This document shows, piece after piece, positions 1 through 6,997 of a stretch of 8,280 nt of DNA (its first letter is position 1; each line of letters opens with the position of its first letter). The position numbers and the translations under genes are program-made. The DNA is from Deltaproteobacteria bacterium (GTDB lineage Bacteria; Desulfobacterota; Desulfobacteria; Desulfobacterales; Desulfatirhabdiaceae), in the NCBI GenBank assembly GCA_026388755.1, contig JAPLJE010000640.1, forward strand, positions 1-8,280. The letters are read 5' to 3'. A model generated the notes under the pieces. It saw only the letters and a program-made list of their open reading frames with translations. It did no database searches and was not told where the DNA came from.

Positions 1-485
1 ATACCCATGATGACGTCATCGGCGTGGAGCTGGGCGGCTCTGTGAAAAATGTCATTGCGATTGCCGCGGGAATGATCGATGGACTCGGACTCGGCCTGAA
101 TACCCGTGCGGCATTGATTACCCGGGGACTTGCCGAAATCCGCCGCCTGGGACTGAAGCTTGGCGCCAATCCCCATACCTTTGCCGGACTTGCCGGAGTC
201 GGCGATCTGGTCCTGACCTGCACCGGCGATCTGAGTCGCAATCACACGGTGGGCAAAAAGATCGGAGAAGGAAGAAGCCTGCCGGATATTCTTTCAGAAA
301 CCCGCACAGTGGCCGAAGGGGTTAAAACCGCGGAATCGGTATACAATCTCTCCACCCAACTCGGGGTTGAAATGCCCATCTCTCATGCGGTATATTACAT
401 TCTTTATGAAGGATTGTCCCCCAAAGAGGCCGTATATCAACTGATGACGCGGGATCTGAAGCATGAAATCGATGATTTCATGTGA
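1..485 (+). CDS. gpsA: Glycerol-3-phosphate dehydrogenase [NAD(P)+], C-terminal part (5' end outside window)
   Basis: This cytoplasmic enzyme reduces dihydroxyacetone phosphate to sn-glycerol 3-phosphate, the backbone precursor of phospholipids. The reading frame is open from base 3, so the gene enters from the left edge; the GTG at 24 is internal. The 160 visible residues are the C-terminal all-helical substrate domain. They include the E-L-G-G-S-V-K-N segment with the family's conserved lysine, then [10 protein letters not shown], the [10 protein letters not shown] segment, [15 protein letters not shown] and a terminal L-M-T-R-D-L-K. All are in the usual order, so this part appears intact, and roughly half of a typical protein of about 330 residues is present. 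It ends at TGA 483-485, 14 nt before the radC ATG, which suggests co-transcription. No lesion is seen here, unlike its downstream neighbours. Confidence 0.96.
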   Translation, partial: THDDVIGVELGGSVKNVIAIAAGMIDGLGLGLNTRAALITRGLAEIRRLGLKLGANPHTFAGLAGVGDLVLTCTGDLSRNHTVGKKIGEGRSLPDILSETRTVAEGVKTAESVYNLSTQLGVEMPISHAVYYILYEGLSPKEAVYQLMTRDLKHEIDDFM

Positions 486-486
486 A

Positions 487-491
487 AGGAG
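487..491 (+). promoter_or_regulatory. Ribosome binding site for radC
   Basis: AGGAG lies 8 nt before the ATG at 500, directly after the gpsA stop. It favours ATG 500 over the GTG codons at 482 (which overlaps gpsA) and 497 as the radC start. Confidence 0.7.
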
Positions 492-499
492 ACACGGTG

Positions 500-1238
500 A
501 TGCCCCGGAAATCATCTGTCAGTGAATATTCTTCGGAAGTTCAGGAAGAAGCTGCAACGGTTCAGCCCAGAGTCAGACAATATCGGCACAAAGCTGAAGG
601 ACACCGGAGACGGCTGAGGGACAAGTTTCTGGAATCCGGTCTTTCCGGTTTTCACGATTATGAAGTGATCGAGCTGCTGCTGACGCTGGCAACTCCCCGA
701 AGAGACTGCAAGGAAATAGCCAAAGCGGCTCTTTCGCGATTCAAAACCCTTCACCCAGAATATTTTCGGCATTAAATTGATACAGGCAGTTGCAGATCGG
801 TATCTGGAAAAGCGAATTTCCCGAAAAGACATCATCTCGCATTCCAAGGCGCTTTTTGAATATCTCTATTACAACCTGCGGGACAAAAGCCGTGAAAGTT
901 TTAAAGTGATACATCTGGATGCCAAAAACCAGGTCCTGGGCATTGAAACGCTTTTTGAAGGATCCTTATCGACAACAGCGGTCTATCCCCGGGAAGTCAT
1001 CCAGGCTGCCCTGAACCATCATGCCGCGGCAGTGATTTTTGCGCATAACCATCCATCCGGAGATCCTGCGCCATCTTCCGATGACATGGCGATTACCCGA
1101 AAACTGATTTTCTGCTGCGATATCATGGGAATAACGGTTCATGAACACATTGTCATCGGAGAAAACCGGTATTTCAGCTTTGCGGATGAAGGCTACATCG
1201 CCAATATGTATCGTGAACTCGAATCTCTAAGCCTATAA
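500..1238 (+). pseudogene. radC: radC (UPF0758/JAB-domain protein), frameshifted by an apparent internal deletion near 755
   Basis: RadC-family proteins have an N-terminal helix-hairpin-helix region and a C-terminal JAB/MPN metalloprotease-like domain; the true function is unsettled despite the 'DNA repair' name. The first frame (ATG 500 to TAA 775, 91 residues) carries the N-terminal part, with H-R-R-R-L-R at 35-40 and P-R-R-D-C-K-E-I-A-K near 66-75. The second frame is open to 1238 and carries N-I-F-G-I-K-L-I-Q-A-V-A-D-R, then the JAMM-like segment A-H-N-H-P-S-G with P-S-S-D-D (about 1041-1085) and the usual N-R-Y-F-S-F-A end. Family members have about 19 residues between F-K-T-L-x and N-I-F-G-I, including a G-I-G-P hairpin. 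Here only 4 nt separate the CAC at 752-754 from the AAT at 759, implying about 53 nt lost, which also shifts the frame. The TTG at 777 has no visible ribosome binding site. The JAB domain is intact in sequence. Either a recent pseudogene or an assembly error. Confidence 0.88.
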
Positions 1239-1260
1239 GAACGTTTAAGCAGACAGGACC

Positions 1261-1533
1261 ATGCAAAAAACATCATCTCCTCCGCCATATTGTTTTGGCA
1301 AACTTGAAAATGTCTTTCCAGAAGGCGAAGACGGACTTCGAAACACACCGGAGTCCTGCGTTCCCTGCTGTCATAAAACCGAATGCCTGCGCGCGGCAAT
1401 GACTGAGGCCGGCGGATTGAAGCTTCAGGAAAAAAATGTGGACAGGGCATATACAGCAGGCATGCTTGGCTTTCTGGGAAGATGGTCACGAAAAAAAGAT
1501 CTTCAAAGACGATTATCTGAAAAAAAGGGGTGA
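1261..1533 (+). CDS. Small cysteine-rich protein, possible metal-binding, unknown function
   Basis: This 90-residue, probably cytoplasmic protein has no signal peptide or membrane segment. It has five cysteines: C11 (Y-C-F-G-K-L), then C33, C36, C37 and C42 in the stretch S-C-V-P-C-C-H-K-T-E-C. C11 with C33, C36 and C42 could form a four-cysteine zinc or iron-sulfur site, but this is inferred from spacing only. The C-terminal half is basic (R-W-S-R-K-K, then R-R-L and K-K-G). I recall similar short proteins in Desulfobacterota beside housekeeping genes but cannot name a family. ATG 1261 is the only plausible start, with AGGA at 1255-1258 only 2 nt upstream, so initiation may be weak or coupled to radC, which ends 22 nt before. 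It stops 3 nt before pgk. An alternative is that it is a poorly conserved ORF, but the cysteine pattern and tight packing argue for a real gene. Confidence 0.72.
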   Translation: MQKTSSPPPYCFGKLENVFPEGEDGLRNTPESCVPCCHKTECLRAAMTEAGGLKLQEKNVDRAYTAGMLGFLGRWSRKKDLQRRLSEKKG

Positions 1534-1536
1534 GTC

Positions 1537-2674
1537 ATGAAAACGATTAAGGATATTGCGATTGCCGGAAAACGGCTGTTGATCCGGGTTGACTTCAATG
1601 TGCCGCTCGATAAGCAGCAGAGAATCACCGATGATTCCCGAATTCAGGCCGTGCTGCCGACACTGAAGTACGCCCTGGGTCAAAAGGCCAAAATCATTGT
1701 GGCCTCCCACCTGGGAAGACCCAAGGGAAAGGTTGCTCCGGAATTCAGCCTGAAACCGGCGGCAGAGCGCCTGAGTGTGCTTCTGAATCTTCCGGTTCAA
1801 CTGGCCGCGGATTGCGTGGGAGAATCTGTTGAAGCCATGGTTGCGGCCATGAAGCCTGGAGACATTGTGGTTCTTGAGAATCTTCGGTTTCATCCGGATG
1901 AGGAAAAAAACGCGGACGCATTTGCCAAATCCCTGGCCGGACTTTGCGATGTCTATGTCAATGACGCCTTTGCCGTGTCCCATCGGGCCAATGCATCCGT
2001 TGAGGCCATCACCCGGTTTGCGCCCCTGTCCGTTGCCGGATTCCTTCTGAAAAACGAGATCGATTATTTTGATAAAGCCATGACCAATCCGGAACGGCCC
2101 CTGGTTGCCGTTATCGGCGGCGCTAAGGTATCCAGCAAGCTGGCCGCCCTTGAAAACATGCTTCTTCATGTGGATAAGATCATCATCGGCGGAGCCATGG
2201 CCAACACGTTCCTTCGGGCCATGGGGCATTCCACTGGAAAATCCCTGGTGGAAACCGAGTTGATCGAAACCGCCGGATCCATTCTCAAAAAAGCATCCGA
2301 AAAAGGGGTCAGGATCTATCTTCCGGTGGACGGAATCACCGCCTGCCAGGTTGAGCCAACCGCAGCCTCCGCTGTTTTTCCGGTTCAGGAAATCCCGGGT
2401 GACCAGATGATTCTGAATATCGGTCCGGCCACATCTCTTTTGTACGCTGAAGCGCTTCAGGAAGGGAACTTTTGACATGGTGAACCACGTGATTGCATCC
2501 GGCGCCATCACCATTGTCGGCGGCGGCGATACCGATGCCGCCATTCATCGCTCGGGCAAGGCCGACCAGATCACCTATATTTCAACCGGTGGCGGTGCAT
2601 TCCTGGAACTTCTGGAAGGAAAAGTCCTGCCGGGTGTGGCAGCCCTTGAATCCATTTCTAAGGATACGAAGTGA
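1537..2674 (+). pseudogene. pgk: Phosphoglycerate kinase, frameshifted by an apparent ~59-nt deletion removing the W-N-G-P-M-G segment
   Basis: PGK interconverts 1,3-bisphosphoglycerate + ADP and 3-phosphoglycerate + ATP in glycolysis and gluconeogenesis. ATG 1537 follows AGGGG at 1526-1530 with 6-nt spacing. The first frame (312 residues, TGA 2473-2475) has R-V-D-F-N-V-P at 17-23, R35, S-H-L-G-R-P at 57-62, E-N-L-R-F-H-P, S-H-R-A-N-A-S, the G-G-A-K-V-S-S-K nucleotide-site lysine and L-N-I-G-P-A-T. The rest lies in another frame to 2674: K-G-T-F-D-M-V, then I-V-G-G-G-D-T and [13 protein letters not shown] with a normal end. Missing between L-Y-A-E-A-L-Q and K-G-T is the normally invariant V-W-N-G-P-M-G-x-F-E region. 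Adding 59 nt gives 398 residues, a normal PGK length. ATG 2477 lies just after the stop and could reinitiate, but a two-piece enzyme would still lack ATP-site residues. Predicted inactive if the sequence is correct; an assembly error is a serious alternative. Confidence 0.92.
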
Positions 2675-3363
2675 CACAAAAGACCAAAATACTCACAGGG
2701 CTTGTGATTACCGCTCTTGCCCTTGCCGGATATTATTTCAGAATCCCGATCTGGAAGATGACTGTTCATTTTTACGATCTCATGACAGATCGGGAGGCCA
2801 TTCAGTCCTACATCCTTTCCTGGGGAATGGCTGCGCCGATTGTCTTTACTGCGATTCAGGTTCTCCAGGTTGTTATTGCGCCCATTCCCGGTGAGGCGAC
2901 CGGATTTATAGGCGGATTTCTTTTTGGAGCATTTAAAGGTTTTTTATACTCCAGCTTCGGCCTTGCTGTTGGCTCCATGATCAATTTCGGCATTGGCCGG
3001 TTGCTGGGCAAGCAGGTTATCCGTAAATTGATTCCTCCCAGCCAGATAGCGCTGCTCGATAAACTTGTGCACAGGCAAGGCGCCATTGTTTTATTTATTT
3101 GTTTCATCTTTCCCGGATTTCCAAAGGATTATCTATGCCTGTTTTTGGGATTCAGCGATCTTCCCGTGAAATTATTCTTTATCATGGCGACGTTTGGCCG
3201 TATGCCCGGAACCCTGGCACTCAGCGTTCAGGGAGCTTCCCTGTATGACCATGAGTATGTCCTGATGACGGTCATCACGGTGTTCTGCATTGTATCTGCT
3301 TATTTATCCTACCGCTACAAAGAAAATCTGTACAACTGGATGGAAAAGCTGAACGGCAGATGA
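2671..3363 (+). CDS. TVP38/TMEM64 (VTT/SNARE-associated domain) family integral membrane protein
   Basis: This 230-residue inner-membrane protein belongs to the VTT-domain superfamily, which includes DedA. Members are linked to lipid scrambling or transport and membrane homeostasis, but the substrate here cannot be told. Hydrophobic segments lie near residues 7-23, 52-70, 78-109 (two passes or a re-entrant loop), 137-160, 167-190 and 197-215. The family-type features are P-I-P-G-E at 71-75, the glycine-rich [12 protein letters not shown] at 79-90, F-P-G-F-P-K-D-Y at 147-154 and R-M-P-G-T at 177-181. The GTG start at 2671 overlaps the pgk stop in a GTGA, with AAGGA at 2660-2664 and 6-nt spacing, which indicates translational coupling to the end of pgk. 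The frame is complete. The pgk frame loss could reduce its translation unless ribosomes reinitiate at ATG 2477. No signal peptide beyond the first membrane segment. Confidence 0.88.
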   Translation: MTQKTKILTGLVITALALAGYYFRIPIWKMTVHFYDLMTDREAIQSYILSWGMAAPIVFTAIQVLQVVIAPIPGEATGFIGGFLFGAFKGFLYSSFGLAVGSMINFGIGRLLGKQVIRKLIPPSQIALLDKLVHRQGAIVLFICFIFPGFPKDYLCLFLGFSDLPVKLFFIMATFGRMPGTLALSVQGASLYDHEYVLMTVITVFCIVSAYLSYRYKENLYNWMEKLNGR

Positions 3364-3524
3364 AGGTCTTGACCATTGGGCCCATTGATGGTAGCGGATA
3401 CTGATAAGAATTTGTCGTCAACTATCGGGACTGGAATATCGAACGACCATTAACTGTCCACCGCTTGCGGCCACCATATTTATATATTTTGGCCATTACA
3501 TATACAATCATACAGGAGATCCCT
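3364..3524 (+). other. Intergenic spacer, no gene seen
   Basis: This 161-nt spacer lies between the membrane-protein gene and the next gene. It contains a short dyad at 3372-3392 (ACCAT, TGGGCCCA, ATGGT) with no T-run, so it is not a convincing terminator. The second half is AT-rich (about 3476-3512) and would suit a promoter, but I could not find a -35/-10 pair with good spacing. An open frame runs through it from TTG 3465, but the better start of the following gene is at 3525. Confidence 0.5.
3514..3518 (+). promoter_or_regulatory. Ribosome binding site deciding a TTG start at 3525
   Basis: AGGAG lies 6 nt upstream of TTG 3525 in the frame of the unrecognised gene. No comparable site precedes TTG 3465, so the shorter protein beginning M-A-F-W-S-I-R-E-E-L is preferred. 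Confidence 0.6.
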
Positions 3525-4602
3525 TTGGCATTCTGGAGCATTCGCGAAGAACTCAGCCAGGCAAACCGCTTGAGAAGATCCTATTACGAGCTCTTGAGAG
3601 ATGGGCTTGATCAGCAGATGATCCAGTATGGTCTGATTGATTCCTACAACAATTTTCACTGCAAAAAACTGGCCTTTCCCTTTGTCGAAAAACGGGAATT
3701 AAAGCCGCGCGCCCGGATTCCGGATGTCGAATACGAGTGTCAAAATACGTTTCTGGTCATTTTTGTCGAGGATACCATTCCGACATCCTGCAAGAAATAC
3801 ATCCGATTTTTTGACGAAAACAAGACCACCAAAATCAACCTACTGCAATCCAAAACCCTGCCGCTGTCCGACACATTTGACCGGAATCAGAAATACATCG
3901 AGTCCGCTCATTTTGTCGATTTTTTAAGAATCCTATTTTTTAAGAATCCTACTGCCGGTGGATTATAGCCTTTTGATTCAGAGAGATCCGTCATCCCGCA
4001 ATCGGGACCGGTACTGCCTGTCTCATTTTCATGTCCGGATTGACTGGCCCATTGCTGAAGCCGCCGAAAACCTGGCCCTGAACCTTCGCTATATTTCCAA
4101 AGATCTTTACGAAAAAGGCGACAAATACGCAGAGGACATTCAAAAGAAATTTTTTGAATATAATGGCCTTCCGATGATGGCCGGCGGCAGGCGGACCGCA
4201 GCCATCGTTGCCGCCCAATATTTGAAACGCATTCCCTGCATAACCACCATCTATGTGGGCAGCAGCGAGTCCCGGTCTCTGATACGCATCTCGGAGCGGG
4301 GGGTTTCCAAATACATCCTTTTAAAACTCACCAATGCCGAAATGGAATCCGTTGCCCAAATCCATCACCTTCCCCTCAATACGTTTTACAGGAATTATGT
4401 CGTCAACCGGAAAGGGGGATTCGGAATCAGTATTTTTCAGGCGACTTATTCTTATACCAACCCGGCCCGTCCTCCGGAGGACGGAAAGCTACGGGAGCTG
4501 AAACCGGATCTTTACTGGCTGTCCGTTGCCAACCAGCACATTCTTCCCAGGCCCGGGATATGGAAATACCCGCCTTTGCCCATGAATGTGATCTATTCCT
4601 GA
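3525..4602 (+). pseudogene. Unrecognised gene split by a 16-bp tandem duplication
   Basis: I do not recognise this family. The upstream frame runs from TTG 3525 to TAG 3966-3968; the downstream frame is open through to TGA 4600-4602. They meet at a perfect 16-bp tandem duplication (3920-3951). Deleting one copy joins them into one frame of 353 residues, reading F-L-R-I-L-L-P-V-D-Y across the junction. The reconstructed protein looks soluble, with no signal peptide or membrane segment. It starts with a charged helix-like region (R-E-E-L-S-Q-A-N-R-L-R-R-S-Y-Y-E-L-L-R), continues with a beta-rich stretch (T-F-L-V-I-F-V-E-D), and has M-M-A-G-G-R-R-T-A-A-I-V-A-A in the downstream part. A stretch around T-N-A-E-M-E-S-V-A-Q-I-H-H-L-P-L-N-T-F-Y-R-N-Y could be helix-turn-helix-like, but this is weak. 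No catalytic motif is apparent. By eye its 5' half is more AT-rich than pgk, and the gene abuts a dispersed-type repeat, so acquisition by transfer is possible. Its stop lies at the left edge of the palindrome. Confidence 0.72.
3919..3951 (+). repeat. Perfect 16-bp tandem duplication causing a frameshift
   Basis: TTTTTTAAGAATCCTA occurs at 3920-3935 and again, without a mismatch, at 3936-3951; the 16-base period extends one base left to 3919. Sixteen is not a multiple of three. One copy preserves the reading frame across the junction; two copies bring in TAG at 3966. Confidence 0.97.
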
Positions 4603-4723
4603 CGGCTTCGTAAAAAACCCAGTTTCTGCGTTGAGCTTCATCCATCGTCGTTGCGGCGTACTACTCGTACGCCTCTCTCCTCAGGATTTGCTCGCCTTGA
4701 TCTTGGGCTTTTTACTTTGCCAT
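4601..4723. repeat. Imperfect palindromic intergenic element (about 120 bp) with an internal hairpin
   Basis: The outer arms pair: GGCTTCGTAAAAAACCCA at 4604-4621 against TGGGCTTTTTACTTTGCC at 4704-4721, with a three-base mismatch block (TTC/CTT region) and one mismatch in the CCC flank. In the centre, GGCGTAC (4655-4661) and GTACGCC (4667-4673) form a perfect 7-bp stem with a TACTC loop. The overall design matches dispersed palindromic repeats I recall from Desulfobacterota genomes, but only one copy is in this window, so this assignment is from memory. No transposase is encoded. The element supplies the stop codons of both convergent genes: TGA 4600-4602 at its left edge, and TAA (4714-4712, minus strand) within its right arm. 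Confidence 0.8.
4610..4715. terminator. Possible bidirectional transcription terminator within the palindrome
   Basis: The element lies between two convergent genes. On each strand the folded arm ends in a G/C block followed by a T-run (TGGGCTTTTT on plus, TGGGTTTTTT on minus). The large loop is atypical for an intrinsic terminator, although the inner hairpin would bring the arms closer. Functional inference only. Confidence 0.4.
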
Positions 4724-6997
4724 ACAATTCCCGTGGTCGCTGTCACCAGAAGGATGCGGCCACAGCATTTGGCTGTTGATTCGTTGGCAGATATCGGTTG
4801 CACAAATCATCGCCTTTCCATCAAGGCTTTTTACCGGAACTGCGCCCATCAACGCGTTGGTTGCCAGAACATGATCCGCGCCATGGAGATCTTCGGTCGT
4901 AAGCGGTCGATGAATAATCGCAAATCCCCATTGGCTGAATATTTCACAAACCTTTGCGGACGTGATTCCGGGAAGGACATGCGCCGATACCGGCCGAATC
5001 AGGGCTTTTCCGGAAAGCAATAGAAGACTTGCGGTGTTTGTTTCAGAAACAGTGCCATCCGGATTCAGGATGAGAGCTTCGTCGCCGCCGCTTTCCCTTG
5101 CCCAGTTGCCGGCAAGAAAATAATACAGATAATTCGTTGTTTTATGGGCAGCCAGCGGGGTTTGCCGGAGCTCTGGATAGGTCAGAAGCCTGAGCCCATC
5201 AGCCTGGAGCATCTCCAGGCGATGGGTGTAGACGCGCGCCATGACCACGAGATGGCTGCCGATAAATCCGGGCGGTTCTTCCGCCTTTATGGCCATCATC
5301 TTGACAGCTGCAACCGCATCTTGAAGCCGGTTGGCGCAAAGGACCTGTGAAAAGACATCGGACCAGGTAATGTCCGGCGGATCGGTATTAAACAACGCTT
5401 TCCAGGAATGTTCAAACCGCCTGACATGATCCTGAAGAAAACAGGGCCTGCCATTTACCGCGCGGATCGTTTCAAAAAGCCCGTAGCCATACTGCAACCC
5501 GTGACCTGCCACTGGAAGGCATGCTTCTTCCATCGGCATCAGAACGCCGTCTATCCAGACCGTCGGACTGGGGTCGGCATGCATTTTTTTATCCTTGAAA
5601 ACCCCCATCAGGGTCTTTCCCTTGTGCAGGGTTTCCTCGTATTCATCCAAAGGATTCGAGTCAAAGACAATGCCACCGCCGACGGAAAACAGCATTTTCC
5701 CCTTGAAAACGGTTGCCGTTCGAATGGCAATAGAAAGATCCAGGGTATCATGGAAGCTGATGTATCCGATCGATCCGGTATAAATATGCCGGCGGACCGG
5801 CTCCATCTCGTCAATGATTTCCATGGCCCGTATCTTGGGACAGCCCGTAATGGAACCTCCGGGAAAGGTTGCCTTCAGCAGATCCACGGAATCCATGTTT
5901 GAATCCAGGATACCTTCCACATCCGAAACCAGGTGAAAGACATTCTGATAGGCCTCAACCCGCTTATGCACGGAAACGCGAACCGATCCGGGCCGGCAGA
6001 CTTTTCCGATATCATTTCGATGCAAATCCACGATCATGGACAGTTCCGCATCGTCCTTGAGGCTTTCGGAAAGCTCATTTTTCAGCCGGGCATCTTCCTC
6101 TACCGTATTCCCACGGGGCCGGGTTCCCTTGATCGGCCGGGTTTCCACCCTGTCGCCGTTTCGATAAACAAAACGCTCCGGCGATGTGGAGATGATCTGA
6201 TGGTCTGTTGCCTGAACATATGCAAAGAATGGGGCGGGGTTGCGCTCATAAAGGGATTGAAACAGCCCGAATGGGTTTCCCCGAAATCCGGTTGAAAACC
6301 GTTGGGACATGTTGACCTGATAAACATCCCCGGATCGGATGTATTCCTTGATAGTTTCAATGGCCCTGAGGTAACCCGGCTGGGTAAAACTGGACGTAAA
6401 TCCGTCGACATCCCCGGAAAAACCGGCATCATCCGGCAATTGCCGGGAAAGATCCTTACGGAAGCCATCCAGATGATCGGAAATCGTCGATCCTTCGGCG
6501 CTGGTGAAGATGGGGGCGCATATCCAGCTTTTTCGACTGACCACATCCTGAATGAGAATCACCGATGGGGCATACAGGCAGATATGCGGCAGTCCCAGAT
6601 CATCCACGGAGGTTCTGGGCAGTTTTTCCAGACAGTCTTTCAGATCGTAGGCAAAATACCCCATCAGACCGGCGCCTATGGGTATCCCATAATCCGAAGG
6701 AGCCGTGCTGAAATAAAACTGACGAAGGATTTGCCGAAGTACATCGAAGGGATTTTCGGCAATATGATGAATCGTGTCATGGATTCTAACCTGAAGACGC
6801 TGGTCTCTTCCGGTAAGGGCCATCCAGGGTTTTACACCCAGAATGTGATATCTGGCGCAGTCCAGGCCGGTTCCGCTCATCAGCAGCACGGTTCCGGGAA
6901 CAGCGGCAAATCGTGATGCTGCTTCCATAAAGGATTCATTCAGTTCGACGGGTTCCGCATGGAAACCGGAAATGGCAAAGGGAAATGAAATGGTCAT
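4712..6997 (-). CDS. pabBC: Fused aminodeoxychorismate synthase component I and aminodeoxychorismate lyase (PabB-PabC)
   Basis: The 761-residue cytoplasmic protein fuses two steps of p-aminobenzoate (folate precursor) synthesis. Residues 1 to about 470 are PabB, converting chorismate to 4-amino-4-deoxychorismate. They show G-Y-F-A-Y-D at 113-118, the core from about 208, P-I-K-G-T-R-P-R with K290 (the PabB-type lysine, where anthranilate synthases usually have alanine), D-A-E-L-S-M-I-V-D-L at 316-325, F-P-G-G-S-I-T-G-C-P-K at 378-388 and S-V-G-G-G-I-V at 438-444. Residues from about 479 are a class IV PLP aminotransferase-fold lyase that releases pyruvate: G-Y-G-L-F-E-T-I-R at 504-512, probable PLP lysine K619 in H-K-T-T-N-Y-L, and S-E-T-N-T-A-S-L at 651-658. 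Both domains look complete. No PabA glutaminase is encoded here, so ammonia must come from a PabA elsewhere or be used directly. The ATG overlaps the upstream gene's stop (ATGA) and has no clear ribosome binding site, so translation is probably coupled. The last residues M-A-K and the TAA lie inside the palindromic repeat. Confidence 0.95.
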   Translation of the reverse strand: MTISFPFAISGFHAEPVELNESFMEAASRFAAVPGTVLLMSGTGLDCARYHILGVKPWMALTGRDQRLQVRIHDTIHHIAENPFDVLRQILRQFYFSTAPSDYGIPIGAGLMGYFAYDLKDCLEKLPRTSVDDLGLPHICLYAPSVILIQDVVSRKSWICAPIFTSAEGSTISDHLDGFRKDLSRQLPDDAGFSGDVDGFTSSFTQPGYLRAIETIKEYIRSGDVYQVNMSQRFSTGFRGNPFGLFQSLYERNPAPFFAYVQATDHQIISTSPERFVYRNGDRVETRPIKGTRPRGNTVEEDARLKNELSESLKDDAELSMIVDLHRNDIGKVCRPGSVRVSVHKRVEAYQNVFHLVSDVEGILDSNMDSVDLLKATFPGGSITGCPKIRAMEIIDEMEPVRRHIYTGSIGYISFHDTLDLSIAIRTATVFKGKMLFSVGGGIVFDSNPLDEYEETLHKGKTLMGVFKDKKMHADPSPTVWIDGVLMPMEEACLPVAGHGLQYGYGLFETIRAVNGRPCFLQDHVRRFEHSWKALFNTDPPDITWSDVFSQVLCANRLQDAVAAVKMMAIKAEEPPGFIGSHLVVMARVYTHRLEMLQADGLRLLTYPELRQTPLAAHKTTNYLYYFLAGNWARESGGDEALILNPDGTVSETNTASLLLLSGKALIRPVSAHVLPGITSAKVCEIFSQWGFAIIHRPLTTEDLHGADHVLATNALMGAVPVKSLDGKAMICATDICQRINSQMLWPHPSGDSDHGNCMAK

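Noticed and set aside
777..1238. Separate gene starting at TTG 777
   Set aside because: No ribosome binding site, and RadC sequence (N-I-F-G-I-K) continues upstream of the TTG in the same frame, so it is the 3' part of a broken radC.
1513..2544. 343-codon minus-strand open frame opposite pgk
   Set aside because: It is antisense to clear PGK sequence, with composition expected of a shadow frame and no recognisable motif.
3372..3392. Dyad after the membrane-protein gene as a terminator
   Set aside because: The stem is short and asymmetric and there is no following T-run.
3465..3524. Longer start (TTG 3465) for the unrecognised gene
   Set aside because: No ribosome binding site precedes it, whereas AGGAG is well spaced before TTG 3525.
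3918..3927. T TTT TTA in the zero frame of the unrecognised gene, a classic -1 slippery heptamer
   Set aside because: A -1 slip enters the third frame, which meets TAA at 3941-3943. The downstream coding frame needs a +1 (or -2) change, so programmed -1 frameshifting cannot join the two parts.
4631..5023. Plus-strand open frames within pabBC (also 5408-5902, 5933-6295 and 6302-6916)
   Set aside because: They are antisense to a complete, motif-rich PabB-PabC protein; the first also starts inside the palindrome.
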